Origin: Saccharum officinarum
Taxonomy: Eukaryota; Streptophyta; Magnoliopsida; Poales; Poaceae
Reading direction: 5' to 3'
Assembly (NCBI GenBank): GCA_020631735.1
Contig: CM036162.1
Location: 91,994,401 to 92,058,400, forward strand
Length of the DNA stretch: 64,000 bases
Every line of letters starts with the position of its first letter. Within the stretch, counting starts at the first letter, position 1. Positions 33,201-42,491 of the stretch are shown here, in pieces. Under the pieces are notes generated by a model, which searched no databases, was not told where the DNA came from, and saw nothing but the letters and a program-made list of their open reading frames with translations. A program made the position numbers and the translations under genes.

Positions 33201-34700
33201 AACTTTTGATACAGAATTCCATATGCCAAATGTTCTATTTTTTTCCTTTTGTTTATTTGTCCTGTATACATAATTGATGTGATTCCTTGTTAAACAGATG
33301 TTACCTTTGCAGGTTCAACAAAGTCACACTGGAGGAAATTTGAGCAATGGTATTGGATGCATTCAGTTTTTTTTCCTGCTTTAGATTTTTTTTTCTCGAA
33401 CACGCAGGAGAGCTGCGTGTCATTTCGTTAATAGGTAGAAAACGGTCTGATTACATGCTGAATCCACGGCTTGGTTTTCGTGCTCTAGATTTTGTCAAAA
33501 CAATCACTAGTCTGATTGCAAAATAGTTAATTGTGATTTCTTTTTGCCCTTGTGAGAATCTTGATGCAATATCATTTCTTTATAGTCTCAAAAGCAAATG
33601 TGCATACGGGTGCTCCTCCTCCTTGGTTAAAAGCTAATGAACATGACCCAAAGAATTTGCCACTCAGAAGCTGTGCTCTTCCTTCTCGGAAAGGAAAATC
33701 GAGGAAACTCAATCCAAAGAGGGTTGGTGCTGCATGGGCAGAAAGAAGAAGAGCTGAGATGGAATTGGAGAAGCAAGGTGAAATTGTTCCAGCAACATCT
33801 GATTCTAGTTGGCTACCTAATTTTGGTAGTGTCTGGCAATCTGGCACAAGGAAGGAATCAAGGAAAGACTTTGAGAAAAGCCACAAGCTTCACGACACGA
33901 AGAGCAACCATGACTTATCCTTGGAGATAAAACCATATATCAGCAAACGGATGGTAAATATGATTTTTCACCTTTCTGTAGTTATGCCATCTCGTTATTT
34001 TCTATATGTAACTTAATCACATCAACCTTGTGTTTCTTGCGCTGTTGGCAAATAGTTTCTGAGTCATTGTCATTTTTCAGAGGTTACAACATTCACTGTT
34101 TGATGCCGTACCACCTATTGTGTTATGCATTAACTCAGTTGTCCTGCTTATAGCTGGAAATAGATTGGTATTAAGCTACAACTTTAAAAATAACCCAAGC
34201 CCCTTTAGCTGCTTTACTAATTATTGTATTTGTCCTGCTTTCTGATGCAAGGAACATAAAAGTCATAAGGAATTTCCATTTTAATGAAGTGCTACACTAC
34301 AAAATATTTATTTAGAATTGCAATCGACCTTTGTTCTGTTATAGACCAATTTGAAAAGAGGTCCGATCCTGTGGGCATAAGCTAGTGCCTAGTAGGCTGT
34401 GGAGTGCATATGCAGCTACATTTAGCTGTTTCAATACTGAGTTAATGAGGAAACCACTACCTATGAAATCAAGACAAGATGGGCCTTTCTAAAAAATTAC
34501 TCTCTGTTTGTGTGTTTTTAATTGGGGCCATAGGATTGCCAGCTTTCACGATGCGCATGCCATAGTTTTTATGTTTATTTAGTTACTGCATTCATGAATT
34601 CTGATTGTTCATATATACTTTGCCCTTCCTCTTGCAGCGTGTAGGTGCTGATAAAGCTTCTGACAAAGCTGAAGAGCTAGGCAGCCACCTACAACAGTAA
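30279..34700 (+). CDS. TTL: TITAN-like protein (CENATAC/CCDC84-type zinc-finger protein)
   Basis: Seven exons with GT/AG borders join to 1302 nt in frame (433 aa): 30279-30547, 30831-30957, 31150-31528, 31620-31678, 33313-33349, 33586-33953 and 34638-34700. The N-terminus holds two Cys2His2-like fingers: C17-C20-H30-H36 (FEYCELC) and C74-C77-H96-H102, the second split by intron 1. The middle is Ser-rich and poorly conserved. Exon 6 carries the family signatures: VHTGAPPPW (about 296-304), RKLNPKRVGAAWAERR (330-345), WLPNFGSVWQSGTRKESR (366-383), and then a PYISKR tail. Arabidopsis TITAN-like is a nuclear protein needed for early seed development; the animal relative CENATAC acts in minor (AT-AC) spliceosome function. 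A splicing role here is inferred from family membership. All lengths and phases agree, so the gene looks intact. Confidence 0.92.
30548..30830 (+). other. TITAN-like intron 1
   Basis: Donor GG|GTACTC at 30548 and acceptor TATTGCAG at 30830. It splits a Gly codon between the two Cys and the two His of the second zinc finger. There is no inserted element. Confidence 0.85.
32328..32493 (+). mobile_element. Au-type SINE
   Basis: This 166-bp element is flanked by a perfect 17-bp target duplication AAATTAGTTGAAATTGG (32311-32327 and 32494-32510). It starts AAGGGCAGGCCTAGTGCAG with a tRNA-like A-box region and has a B box GGGTTCGAAGCC near 32382. It continues with the characteristic CCCAGACCCCACTTGTGTGG and GGGTCTGCCC end of the plant Au SINE family. 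It is tRNA-derived and mobilised by LINE enzymes. The exact duplication suggests a recent insertion. Confidence 0.92.
32617..32634. repeat. Poly-G tract
   Basis: About 18 consecutive G residues (the run starts near 32617), followed by TTGGGGG, in intron 4. It could form a G-quadruplex in the transcript; its length may be unreliable in the assembly. Confidence 0.7.
33350..33585 (+). other. TITAN-like intron 5
   Basis: Donor AATG|GTATTG at 33350 and acceptor TTTATAG at 33585. It contains CTCGAACACGCAGGAGAGCT near 33395, a sequence often seen at the ends of dispersed grass repeats; I cannot name the family. Confidence 0.7.
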
Positions 34701-34944
34701 ACAGGTTTACAACCCCTTGCCATATACTGTAGATGTTTATGGTGTCGTTGGTATGAATCTTTTTAAACTCGCCCACTCGGGAAAAGAAAGGTTTAGCGCC
34801 CACGTTTAAGGCTTGGAAAGCGGGCGAACCCTGCTGTCTTTGCTTTCCATCAATAGAGGCTACAGCAACTTCTGATCACACGATTCAACTGCTAGTACTA
34901 CCATGCAGGACTCCTGGAATGATTGCGCCCCTTGGATCTGTTTA

Positions 34945-35177
34945 GGGTGTGTTTAGGTGCCTCTGTAAAATTTTTGGAAGCACAGTAACTATTTCGTTTG
35001 CATTTGGCAATTAGTGTCCAATCATGGACTAATTAGGTTCTAAAGATTCGTCTCGTGATTTACAACCAAACTGTGTAATTAGTTATTTTTTTATCTATAT
35101 TTAATGCTTCATGTATGTGTTTAAAGATTCGATGTGACGAGAAATCTGGTAAAATTTTTAGAATTTTAAACACTGCC
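34945..35177. mobile_element. Tourist-like MITE (TTA duplication)
   Basis: The ends GGGTGTGTTTAGG and the complement of AAACACTGCC are flanked by TTA (34942-34944 and 35178-35180). The interior carries the family core GGACTAATTAGG and GATTCGTCTCGTGATTTAC. It lies just after the TITAN-like gene. Confidence 0.8.
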
Positions 35178-35422
35178 TTATTTGTTGAAACGCCATGCAG
35201 GGCAGCTGTTTTTAACTTTCTTTTCACTACTGTTTGGCGCCTGCAGATGGACAGCCGCCAGGGCGCGGCTTGATTGGCGGTTGGTACCCCTGTCAGGTCG
35301 TGTCCGGGAAGTACGGAATGACAAGCCAACCTTTGTCAGCTACTCGTATAGTACGCAGTCACTAGTAGTTTTTGTTCTCGGCACGAAGCCGTTTGATGTT
35401 CGTACTGAGAACTTGTGTAGTA

Positions 35423-36027
35423 CTTCCTCCGTCCGAGGAGAAAGGATGTAAACGTAGCTACAGGGGCGTGTCCGAGAAAGGATGCAATTATAGACCTGCT
35501 TAGGCTATGTGCTACAGGCTAGCAGCTGGGGAGCCCGTCCTCGTGAGTCGTGAATGCTGCTGGGGAAAGCAGTAGTGAGAAACGGAAGCAGAAGAAGAAA
35601 AGCCAAGGGTCTGTTTAGTTTGCAAAAATTTTCAAGATTTTCCATCACATCGAATCTTTAGACATATGTATGAAACATTAAATATAGATAAAAATAAAAC
35701 TAATTATACAGTTTAGATGAAATGCACGAGACGAATCTTTTAAGCCTAATTAGATCATGATTGGACACTAATTGTCAAATAACAACGAAACTACTACAGT
35801 ATCATTTTGCCAAATTTTTCACGAACTCAACCAGCCCTAAACAGTCAGTGGCCTGAGCCTTGTCTCGTCTCAGTGCAGAGCGACGTGACCCACGGGAGAG
35901 TGAAGGCCTTGATCGGCACGCGTAGTGCGCTTGAGAGACAGGGAAAGTAGGGCTAAACAGGTAATTTTGCTCGGTCGCCGGCTCCTCCTCGGTAGCGTAG
36001 ATTGCGTCCTTTTCTGGACGGAGGGAG
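35423..36027. mobile_element. Stowaway-type MITE with a Tourist-like MITE nested in it
   Basis: The ends CTTCCTCCGTCCGAGG and the complement of TCTGGACGGAGGGAG are bordered by TA (35421-35422 and 36028-36029). The nested copy is at 35607-35837, so the Stowaway insertion came first. Confidence 0.65.
35607..35837. mobile_element. Tourist-like MITE (nested)
   Basis: The ends GGGTCTGTTTAGTTTG and CCAGCCC flank the core ACGAGACGAATCTTTTAAGC. Flanks CAA and TAA fit a 3-bp duplication with one change. Confidence 0.75.
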
Positions 36028-36029
36028 TA

Positions 36030-36290
36030 AAAAGAATGCAATTCTAGCACAATTCTAACATAATGTTATGTTTTATTACCTTATGTTTGACCAATTATAG
36101 ATAAAACTATATCAATATTTATGCTACCCAATAAATATCATTAGATTGATTACGAAATGTATTTTTTTAATAAATTAATTTGGAGCAAAAAAATATGAAC
36201 AATATTAACTAAAAACTTGGTCAAATATGAATCACTTTACGAGGCACGCAATTCATAGTTGCATTATTTTGGACAGAGTTATGTGTTCTT
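36030..36290. repeat. AT-rich repeat, Stowaway-like interior
   Basis: The sequence opens GAATGCAATTCTAGCAC and closes GCATTATTTTGGACAGAG, like the interior of common grass Stowaway elements. It adjoins the previous element without a clear border. Confidence 0.4.
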
Positions 36291-36410
36291 AATAGAGCAA
36301 CCACACGTGGCTTGCTTCGTTGGCAGGACGAGAAGTTGACTTCGCCCCTTTCGGCCTATTTGGCCCTGGACATCTTATTTCAACCACCCTTTGAAATAAA
36401 GGCCCTGTTT

Positions 36411-36672
36411 AGATCCCAAATATTTCCCCAAATTTCACTATGCAAAAAGAAGATTCCTCATCACATCAAAATACCGGCACATGCATAGAGTACTAAATGT
36501 AGATGAAATCAAAAACTAATTGCACAGTTTTGTTGTACTTTGCGAGACGAACATTTTAAGCCTAATTAGTCAATATTTGAACAATTTTTACCAAATAAAA
36601 ACAAATGCTACAGTATACTACAGTGTTGTACAGTAATCCGCCGCACCCAATTCGGAGCAACTAAACACGGCC
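36411..36672. mobile_element. Tourist-like MITE (AAA flanks)
   Basis: The ends GGCCCTGTTTAGATCC and the complement of ACTAAACACGGCC are flanked by AAA (36408-36410 and 36673-36675). Core: GCGAGACGAACATTTTAAGC. Confidence 0.8.
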
Positions 36673-36899
36673 AAAGCTGGTTTCTTCCATAACTGGCTTT
36701 CACCACAACCTCAGGGACAAAAAGTTTACTGTTTGGCACCCTGATTCTAGGGTGAAGAATGTAAGGATTGGTCAGCTATTTGGGTAACAACAAGGTATAG
36801 GCTTGGCTAAAATTTAGCCTAACCTATTAGCTGACTAAGGACAGTCTCAATGGTGTACTGATGGTGGTTTCTATCTCTCTTAATTATCCTGTCAACTAA

Positions 36900-37027
36900 G
36901 GCCATGTTCATTCGGCTTATAATCTGTCTTTTTCAGTTTGTTTTTTCAGCCGGAACAATATTTTTTCTCTCATAACAAATCAGCCAACAGTGTTTTTCAG
37001 CCGGCTTATCAGCACAGTCGAACGACT
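36900..37027. mobile_element. MITE, CGGCTTATAA family (copy 2)
   Basis: It begins GGCCATGTTCATTCGGCTTA and ends near GCACAGTCGAAC, closely like the copy at 16665-16792. The surrounding sequence (36835-37090) looks like another small repeat that it interrupts. Confidence 0.6.
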
Positions 37028-37079
37028 CTAAGCAATTTGCTGATGTAGCAAGAGATTTATTAAGGAGAGAGAAAGAAAA

Positions 37080-38041
37080 TTGAAGAAACCGTTTCCTAGA
37101 GAGGAAACGAAGTCGTCGCGCCTACAGATGCGTGAGGAATCGACCAGATCTGCGTTGGGGAGAAACGGCTTGTTTCCTTCTTCTCCAAGCTGCGCCAGCC
37201 GCCACATCAGCTCGAGGAAGCCATGGACGTCGTCGTCTCCGGCAATTAACGTACGCCTTGATGGTCGGTCAATTGCCCTCCCTCATGCCAGCCGCGTGCG
37301 TGTGCGTCAGCACCCGCGGAGCTCAAGCGTGTCCGCCTGGGATAGGGATGGCGTACTCTGTCGCCGGAGATGAGCTCGACGACTCGCTCGAGAGCTCCAT
37401 GGAGAAGGGGCAAGCAGCGCTCGAGTCCTACAGGAAGGACCTGGGCCTGAGCACCCTGCATGCGCGGTCGCTCGGCAATGCCGCCCACGGAGCTTCGTCT
37501 AGTGATGGTGTACGCAAACACGGAAGAAGCTAGTTGAGTCAGGATTAAGGAAGAAGCGGCAGCCACGTATGTACTACGTGCTTCCCAGGCTAGCAGAAGC
37601 AGGGGCACCTGTCGCCAACTCGCCATGCCAAGCATGCTCGACGCTCCCAGTTGTCCGAGGCTCGGCGTCGCGGGCCTCGCCTCTGTGCCGCGTCTTGGTG
37701 ATAGGAAACATCGAGCCCACAGAAGATCCGGTGAAGCACCCACGGATTAGTAGTCAGATTTTTTTTAACTGCAAAGGTGCAGTTGTTATGGGAGTAATAT
37801 TTATTACGTGAAGACTCTTACATTGTGTGAGGTAGTTTCTATAGATGATTATTTGCTAACGTTGTTATTTTTTACATCACGCATAGAGCATTGGTAAATG
37901 CCAACATATACCCGGTTTGTTTCCCCTTAACAGACCCACAAGTGGGCACGGTTTGGTGGAGGTGATTTGTTGGGTTTCGGTTTCCCTAGTTTCGCTCGCT
38001 AACGTTCCGGAATGGATGACGCGCGGCGGGCTTTTTATCAA
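37080..38041. other. Intergenic, no supported gene
   Basis: A moderately GC-rich block (37100-37740) has overlapping ORFs on both strands (longest 165 aa on -, 133 aa on +) without recognisable domains. The rest is AT-rich. I see no exon structure that would make it a gene. Confidence 0.45.
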
Positions 38042-38282
38042 GGCTGTGTTTAGATGGCGAAAATTTTTACAAAATGTTATTGTAGCACTTTTCGTTGTTA
38101 TTTGGCAATTAGTGTTTAATCATGGACTAATTAGGCTTAAAAGATTCGTCTCGTGAATTACGGTTAAACTGTGTAATTAATTTTATTTTTTTATCTATAT
38201 TTAATGCTTCATGTGTCCAAAGATTCGATGTGATGGGAAATCTTAAAAAATTTTACAAAATTTTCTGGAACTAAACAAGTCC
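38042..38282. mobile_element. Tourist-like MITE
   Basis: The ends GGCTGTGTTTAGATGG and the complement of AACTAAACAAGTCC surround the core GGACTAATTAGGCTTAAAAG. Confidence 0.75.
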
Positions 38283-38842
38283 AAGAGCCACGATGTAAAA
38301 TGCTCTTCATGAGCCTAGCAGTGATTGCGTGTGGGGTTAACGTGAAGCCTGGCAGGCTTGAGTACTATGCAGATTCGAGACGGGAAGGCTGCCGGGTGGG
38401 GTTAACGTCATTGCGGCGAATGGTTTCGGTTTCGGTCTTTCCACTTGTGCATGACGTCATGCACCCGAGGTGTGACGATTGGTGGTGGAAAAAAATGTTA
38501 CAGCGTTCACAGGGCACCTCAAACTCAAAGGGGCACACAGACTCGGCCGTCGGCACGGCTGGTAAAAATGGCTGCCTCCCCTTGTCTTGTTCCGTGTGTT
38601 GTTTGCTTTGCCAGCAGCACGCACAGGCGCAGCGTGTCAGCGTGCAAACCCTGGCGCATGCATGCATGCATACCCGATAGGGCTCGCGCTAGTACCATTT
38701 TTTTTTTCTGGAACGAAGGAAAAGACAAGAAAAGAAAAAGGTAAGATCAATCAAAGTTGTCAACCCTGGTCAGGTCTGGTGGAATGGAACCTGTCCGGAA
38801 GAGAAGAGGAGAGAATTTTGCGCACACATCGCATCCAAAACG

Positions 38843-38907
<65 letters not shown>

Positions 38908-39612
38908 CACGCTGTCGCTGTCCTCGAGCTAACGCTCTCCTTCCTCAGTCAGTCCCAGGCAGCACAGTTGGAGGAGGGCCCTGCCTGCCCCTGTCTATCC
39001 TTGATTGTCCTGCGTGGAGCCGTGGATGAAATGGAAGAAGAAATGAAGGCGTCCACCGCCCGCCCGCCCGCCAGACTGAAGGGCAGGGCATGACAACCAC
39101 CAGTTGGTGATCCACACCCACACGGACAGGGACAGCACAAGACGACGACGACGCAGGGCAGGGCGCGTCGCTTTCCGGCGGCCGGGCGCGGCACGCAGAT
39201 TTCCAAGCGCGCAATGTGCCCCGACGGCGACCGTCGCGGTCGGCCGCACTCTTTCTGTTTGGGCAAGACGCCGAGCCCGAGAGGTAGCCCCGCGCGCGGC
39301 CACACACGCGGACACCCGGCGCGGGGGGGTCCAACTCGAAGCTGCGACCGGATCCGCTCCCTGTAGCGGCCTACCGGGCGCGCCCATGCGACGGCGATGC
39401 CAGGGTCGCTGCCGAGGGTGACCCAAGGGTGGGTGGCGGGCTGGCGGCTGGGTGGCAGGCGTTTTCGGCTGCCTGCCCCGGCAGCCCGGCCGCCAACCAA
39501 TGCGCCACTGACGTTGGGTCCCTATGGGGGAACGGTTCGAGAGGACGATGTGGTGGTAGCGTTTCTGAGCACGGCAGGAGCAGGTCGTGTTATCTTTGCC
39601 TTTGTTATTACT
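38283..39612. other. Intergenic, GC-rich from about 38900, with an AAT microsatellite
   Basis: There are no supported genes. Overlapping ORFs on the - strand at 38945-39651 (up to 218 aa) are Arg/Pro/Ala-rich and look compositional. An AAT microsatellite of about 20 units lies at 38845-38905. Confidence 0.5.
38845..38905. repeat. (AAT)n microsatellite
   Basis: About 20 uninterrupted AAT units. The ORFs across it (poly-Asn, poly-Ile) are artefacts of the repeat. Confidence 0.97.
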
Positions 39613-40399
39613 AAACCTGCAAGGGGTGCGGGTCGAACCGGCAGCGAGCACGCTTCGCTCCTAAAAATTTGCGAAGGGTCGGAGCGGATCGACCCCAGAC
39701 GAAAGAGGATATGATAGGGTCACGAGGCCATCGACCCTGGGTCGACCCGAACCGAACCGGCTGTCGCTTCAAGGTCTTCGCGCCCCATGAGGTCGACAAT
39801 ACCTCCGCGAAATCCTCGTTAGCTTCCTCCTCGCTGGTAGTAGACATTATTGGTGCCAGCAAGAGAGGTCCAGGAACGCCGCAGCGACGGTGGCGGCGGC
39901 CCCGCCAAGGCCGCCGGCAACGTCGACGAGGGAGGTCAGGCCACTGCTGATGCTGCTCGTCCTGCGGTTGGAACCACGCGCGCATGCCCCTGCTGACGCG
40001 GATCCCCGGCAAGTTTCGAGGAAGAGCTGCATTTGCACGGTCAGAGGCGGCAAGCTCTTCTTCTCACCGACGACGAGGAGACGAGAGGCTGCCGTCAGCT
40101 TGTAGATCGGACCTTCTGCTTCTGCGCCACGCCTGCTGCCACCGTTGCTGGTCGCTGGACGGTGAAGAACTGAAGATGCCCGAGAGGCCGAGACGGCTCG
40201 TTCGTCCCCGAGGCCATCGATCCCGACCAAAGAGGATAGGCGTCCATCAACCCTTGCTTGAATAAGGGCCGGTTCACACCCACGGGTCACAGGGGCGAAC
40301 GAAATTAGAGGTGCGGTTCGACCCTGACCCTGCTAATGACTACCACGGGGCGACGGTTCAGCAAAAGGGTCGCCCCGACCCGCACCGTTTGCAGTTTGA
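39613..40399. mobile_element. Non-autonomous Mutator-like candidate, GC-rich cargo
   Basis: The ends AAACCTGCAAGGGGTGCGGG and the complement of the right end (TCAAACTGCAAACGGTGCGG) form an inverted repeat of about 20 bases. A 9-bp duplication GTTATTACT lies at 39604-39612 and 40400-40408. The interior (about 39780-40260) is GC-rich with an open - strand frame (39847-40290, 147 aa), unlike the AT-rich MITEs around it. A 9-bp duplication is a Mutator mark. The GC-rich interior could be captured gene sequence (Pack-MULE), but I do not recognise the source. Confidence 0.55.
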
Positions 40400-40408
40400 G
40401 TTATTACT

Positions 40409-40915
40409 GGAGACGGATTGTCGTGTGACGCTAGTGCGACGTGATGGACAAGTAACAACGTCACACAAAAGAGACAAGAGACGCCGTGGCGTAGCGTGCG
40501 TGGAATGGAACATGAGGCGCCCGGGGCGTAATACAGGGAGAGGGGAGAGGGGAGAGAGGGCGAGGGTAGGAAAACATGGCAGTCATGTCGTGATCCTTCT
40601 CCAGTTTAGGAGTAAGTACTGCTAACTTCAAGACTGTCACCGTCGTGCGTCGTCGTCGTCGTCCGATTTCCGATCCATAGCAATACCAGTCTAGCAGAGC
40701 CAGCCCAGAGCAGCTAGTTCGTTCGGCTGTGGTGTGGTCCTGCACTGCATGCTCCGGTGCCGTGCTCCCCTCCGGCCTCCACCGCGGCGCCACCAATCTA
40801 TTGGGCCCGGCACAATAAAGGCCAACAGGAGCCATCTGTCTCCTGCGCAGTGGGAAGCAATCCAACTGCCCATTCATGACTTGGGATCCCACTCGCCGCA
40901 GCAGCAGCAGGAGCA
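40409..40915. other. Intergenic, nothing recognised
   Basis: Mixed-composition sequence with GGAGAGGGGAGAGAGGG near 40540 and CGTCGTCGTC repeats near 40650. No gene is supported. Confidence 0.45.
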
Positions 40916-41000
40916 TTTCTCCATCTCACTCCCATCGCTGCAGGCTGCAGCGCGTGCATGTGCTTCCATGTAGTAGGATCATTCGCGGTCGCTCGGAGTA
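40916..41000. repeat. 85-bp direct repeat, copy 1
   Basis: The sequence from TTTCTCCATCTCACTCCC to GTCGCTCGGAGTA recurs almost unchanged at 41726-41813. The two bracket a 725-bp AT-rich block. Confidence 0.85.
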
Positions 41001-41725
41001 AACAAATTTTCATATAGAAATCATTAAAATGCTCAAAAAAATTAAACAATTTTTCAAGAATTAATATACTGTTGAAAATTTGTTTAATTTTTTTGAGCAT
41101 CTTAGCGACCTCAAATTAAAAAACTCAAAACTAGAAAGTCGTAGATCTCATCGAGAGCTACAACTTTCATATAGAAATCATCTCCATTTGACAGCATATA
41201 AAAAAGATATGATTTTTCCAAGGCGACAAACGCTTGTACGCGATTAATATACTGCTGAAAATTTGTTTAATTTTTTAAGCATTTTAATGATCTCAAATTT
41301 AAAAAACTCAAAACTAGAAAGCTGTAGATCTCGTCGAGAGCTACATTTTTCATATAAAAATCATCTTTATCCGAGATCATATGAAAAAGATATAATTTTT
41401 GGAATATTTTAGAAATTGCAGTTACAGTACCCCGAAATATAAATATAACCTACTGATATGTGGGCCCCACATATAGGACCGCGCCACGTCAGCATTGGGA
41501 CCTAGATGACACCCGAAGCCAAGTTCAGGGACCCAAATAACACCCGAAGCTAAATTCAGGGACTTAAAAATACAATGTTCAAAGTTCGGGGACCTAAGTG
41601 ACACCCAAAGCTAAGTTTAAAGACCTAAATAACATCTGAAGCCAAATTTAGAATACACTATTTAAAATTCAAGTACTTAAGTGACATCGCCTGCCGAGTT
41701 CAGAGACCACCGGCGTATTTTCCTC
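41001..41725. repeat. AT-rich block with internal 183-bp direct repeat
   Basis: ATTAATATACTG with the following AACTCAAAACTAGAAAG and GTAGATCTC-TCGAGAGCTAC segments occurs twice, at about 41060 and 41243. The second half has repeated GGGACCTAA-TGACACCCGAAGC phrases. No ORF or terminal repeat names the family. Confidence 0.6.
41029..41100. repeat. Foldback inverted repeat (29-bp arms)
   Basis: Arms at 41029-41057 and 41072-41100 are complementary at 28 of 29 positions (ATGCTCAAAAAAATTAAACA against its complement) with a 14-base loop. A diverged copy of the right arm and following sequence recurs about 183 bases downstream (41243 onward). Confidence 0.8.
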
Positions 41726-41813
41726 TTTCTCCGTCTCACTCCCATCGCTGCAGGCTGCAGCGGGTGCATGTGCTTCCATGTACTAGTAGGATCATTCGCG
41801 GTCGCTCGGAGTA
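41726..41813. repeat. 85-bp direct repeat, copy 2
   Basis: It matches 40916-41000 apart from three extra bases and about two substitutions. Confidence 0.85.
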
Positions 41814-41851
41814 CTGTATCGTGGCAGCTCCTCCTCTCCTTCCTTGCCAAC

Positions 41852-42093
41852 GCCCAGTTTAGATTCAGAAAATTTTGCAAAAGAACAGTAGATTTCTTGT
41901 CATATTGAATTTTTGGACGCATGCATGAAGCATTAAATATAGATAAAAAATAAAACTAATTACACAGTTTAGATAAAATGGATGAGACGAATCTTTTAAG
42001 CCTAATTAGACCATAATTAGACACTAATTATCAAATAACAACGAAAATGCTACAGTTGCATTTTGCCAAAAATTTTGCCAACTAAACAAGCCC
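41852..42093. mobile_element. Tourist-like MITE
   Basis: The ends CCCAGTTTAGATTC and the complement of AACTAAACAAGCC surround the core GATGAGACGAATCTTTTAAG. Borders are approximate. Confidence 0.65.
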
Positions 42094-42147
42094 CTTGTTG
42101 CCTATGAGTAGCTAGCTGCTAACGCTAACGCCATGCATGCATGATTT

Positions 42148-42380
42148 GGCCACGTTTAGATTGCAAAAAATTTCAAACTGATAAATAGTATCAATTTCAT
42201 CTTATTTGATAAATATTGTCCAATCATGGACCAACTAGACTCAAAAGATTCATCTCGTGATTTCCAACTAAACTGTGTAATTAGTTATTTTTTACCTATA
42301 TTTAATACTCCATGCAATGCAAGTGGCTAAAAATTGATGTGACGGAGAGAGCGAAAAAATTCTAACTTTTAAACGAGGCC
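42148..42380. mobile_element. Tourist-like MITE
   Basis: It runs from GGCCACGTTTAGATTG to TTTTAAACGAGGCC, with the core CAAAAGATTCATCTCGTGAT, in the opposite orientation to the previous copy. Confidence 0.65.
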
Positions 42381-42491
42381 TTTTTCTGATTACTGTTACG
42401 CGTTACCCTCCATAGGCCTAGCCTAGGCCATAGCGCCAGGGAAGGGAACAACTGCTCTCAGATTACTGTTACAGTACGTGTTACCTACTAC

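Larger units (their letters stand above)
31679..33312 (+). other. TITAN-like intron 4, hosting nested insertions
   Basis: Donor CAT|GTAAGT at 31679 and acceptor TTTGCAG at 33312. At 1634 bases it is the longest intron of the gene. About half of it is the insertion at 31997-32781 with its nested SINE. The rest is AT-rich. Confidence 0.8.

Noticed and set aside
37080..37743. Overlapping ORFs of 133 aa (+) and 165 aa (-) as possible genes
   Set aside because: Both strands are open because the block is GC-rich. No domain, no splice structure and no neighbouring exon was found.
38757..39093. ORFs with poly-Asn and poly-Ile runs
   Set aside because: They read through the (AAT)n microsatellite and have no other support.
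38945..39651. 218-aa - strand ORF in a GC-rich block
   Set aside because: Arg/Pro/Ala-rich composition with several equally long overlapping frames on both strands; typical of GC-rich non-coding DNA.
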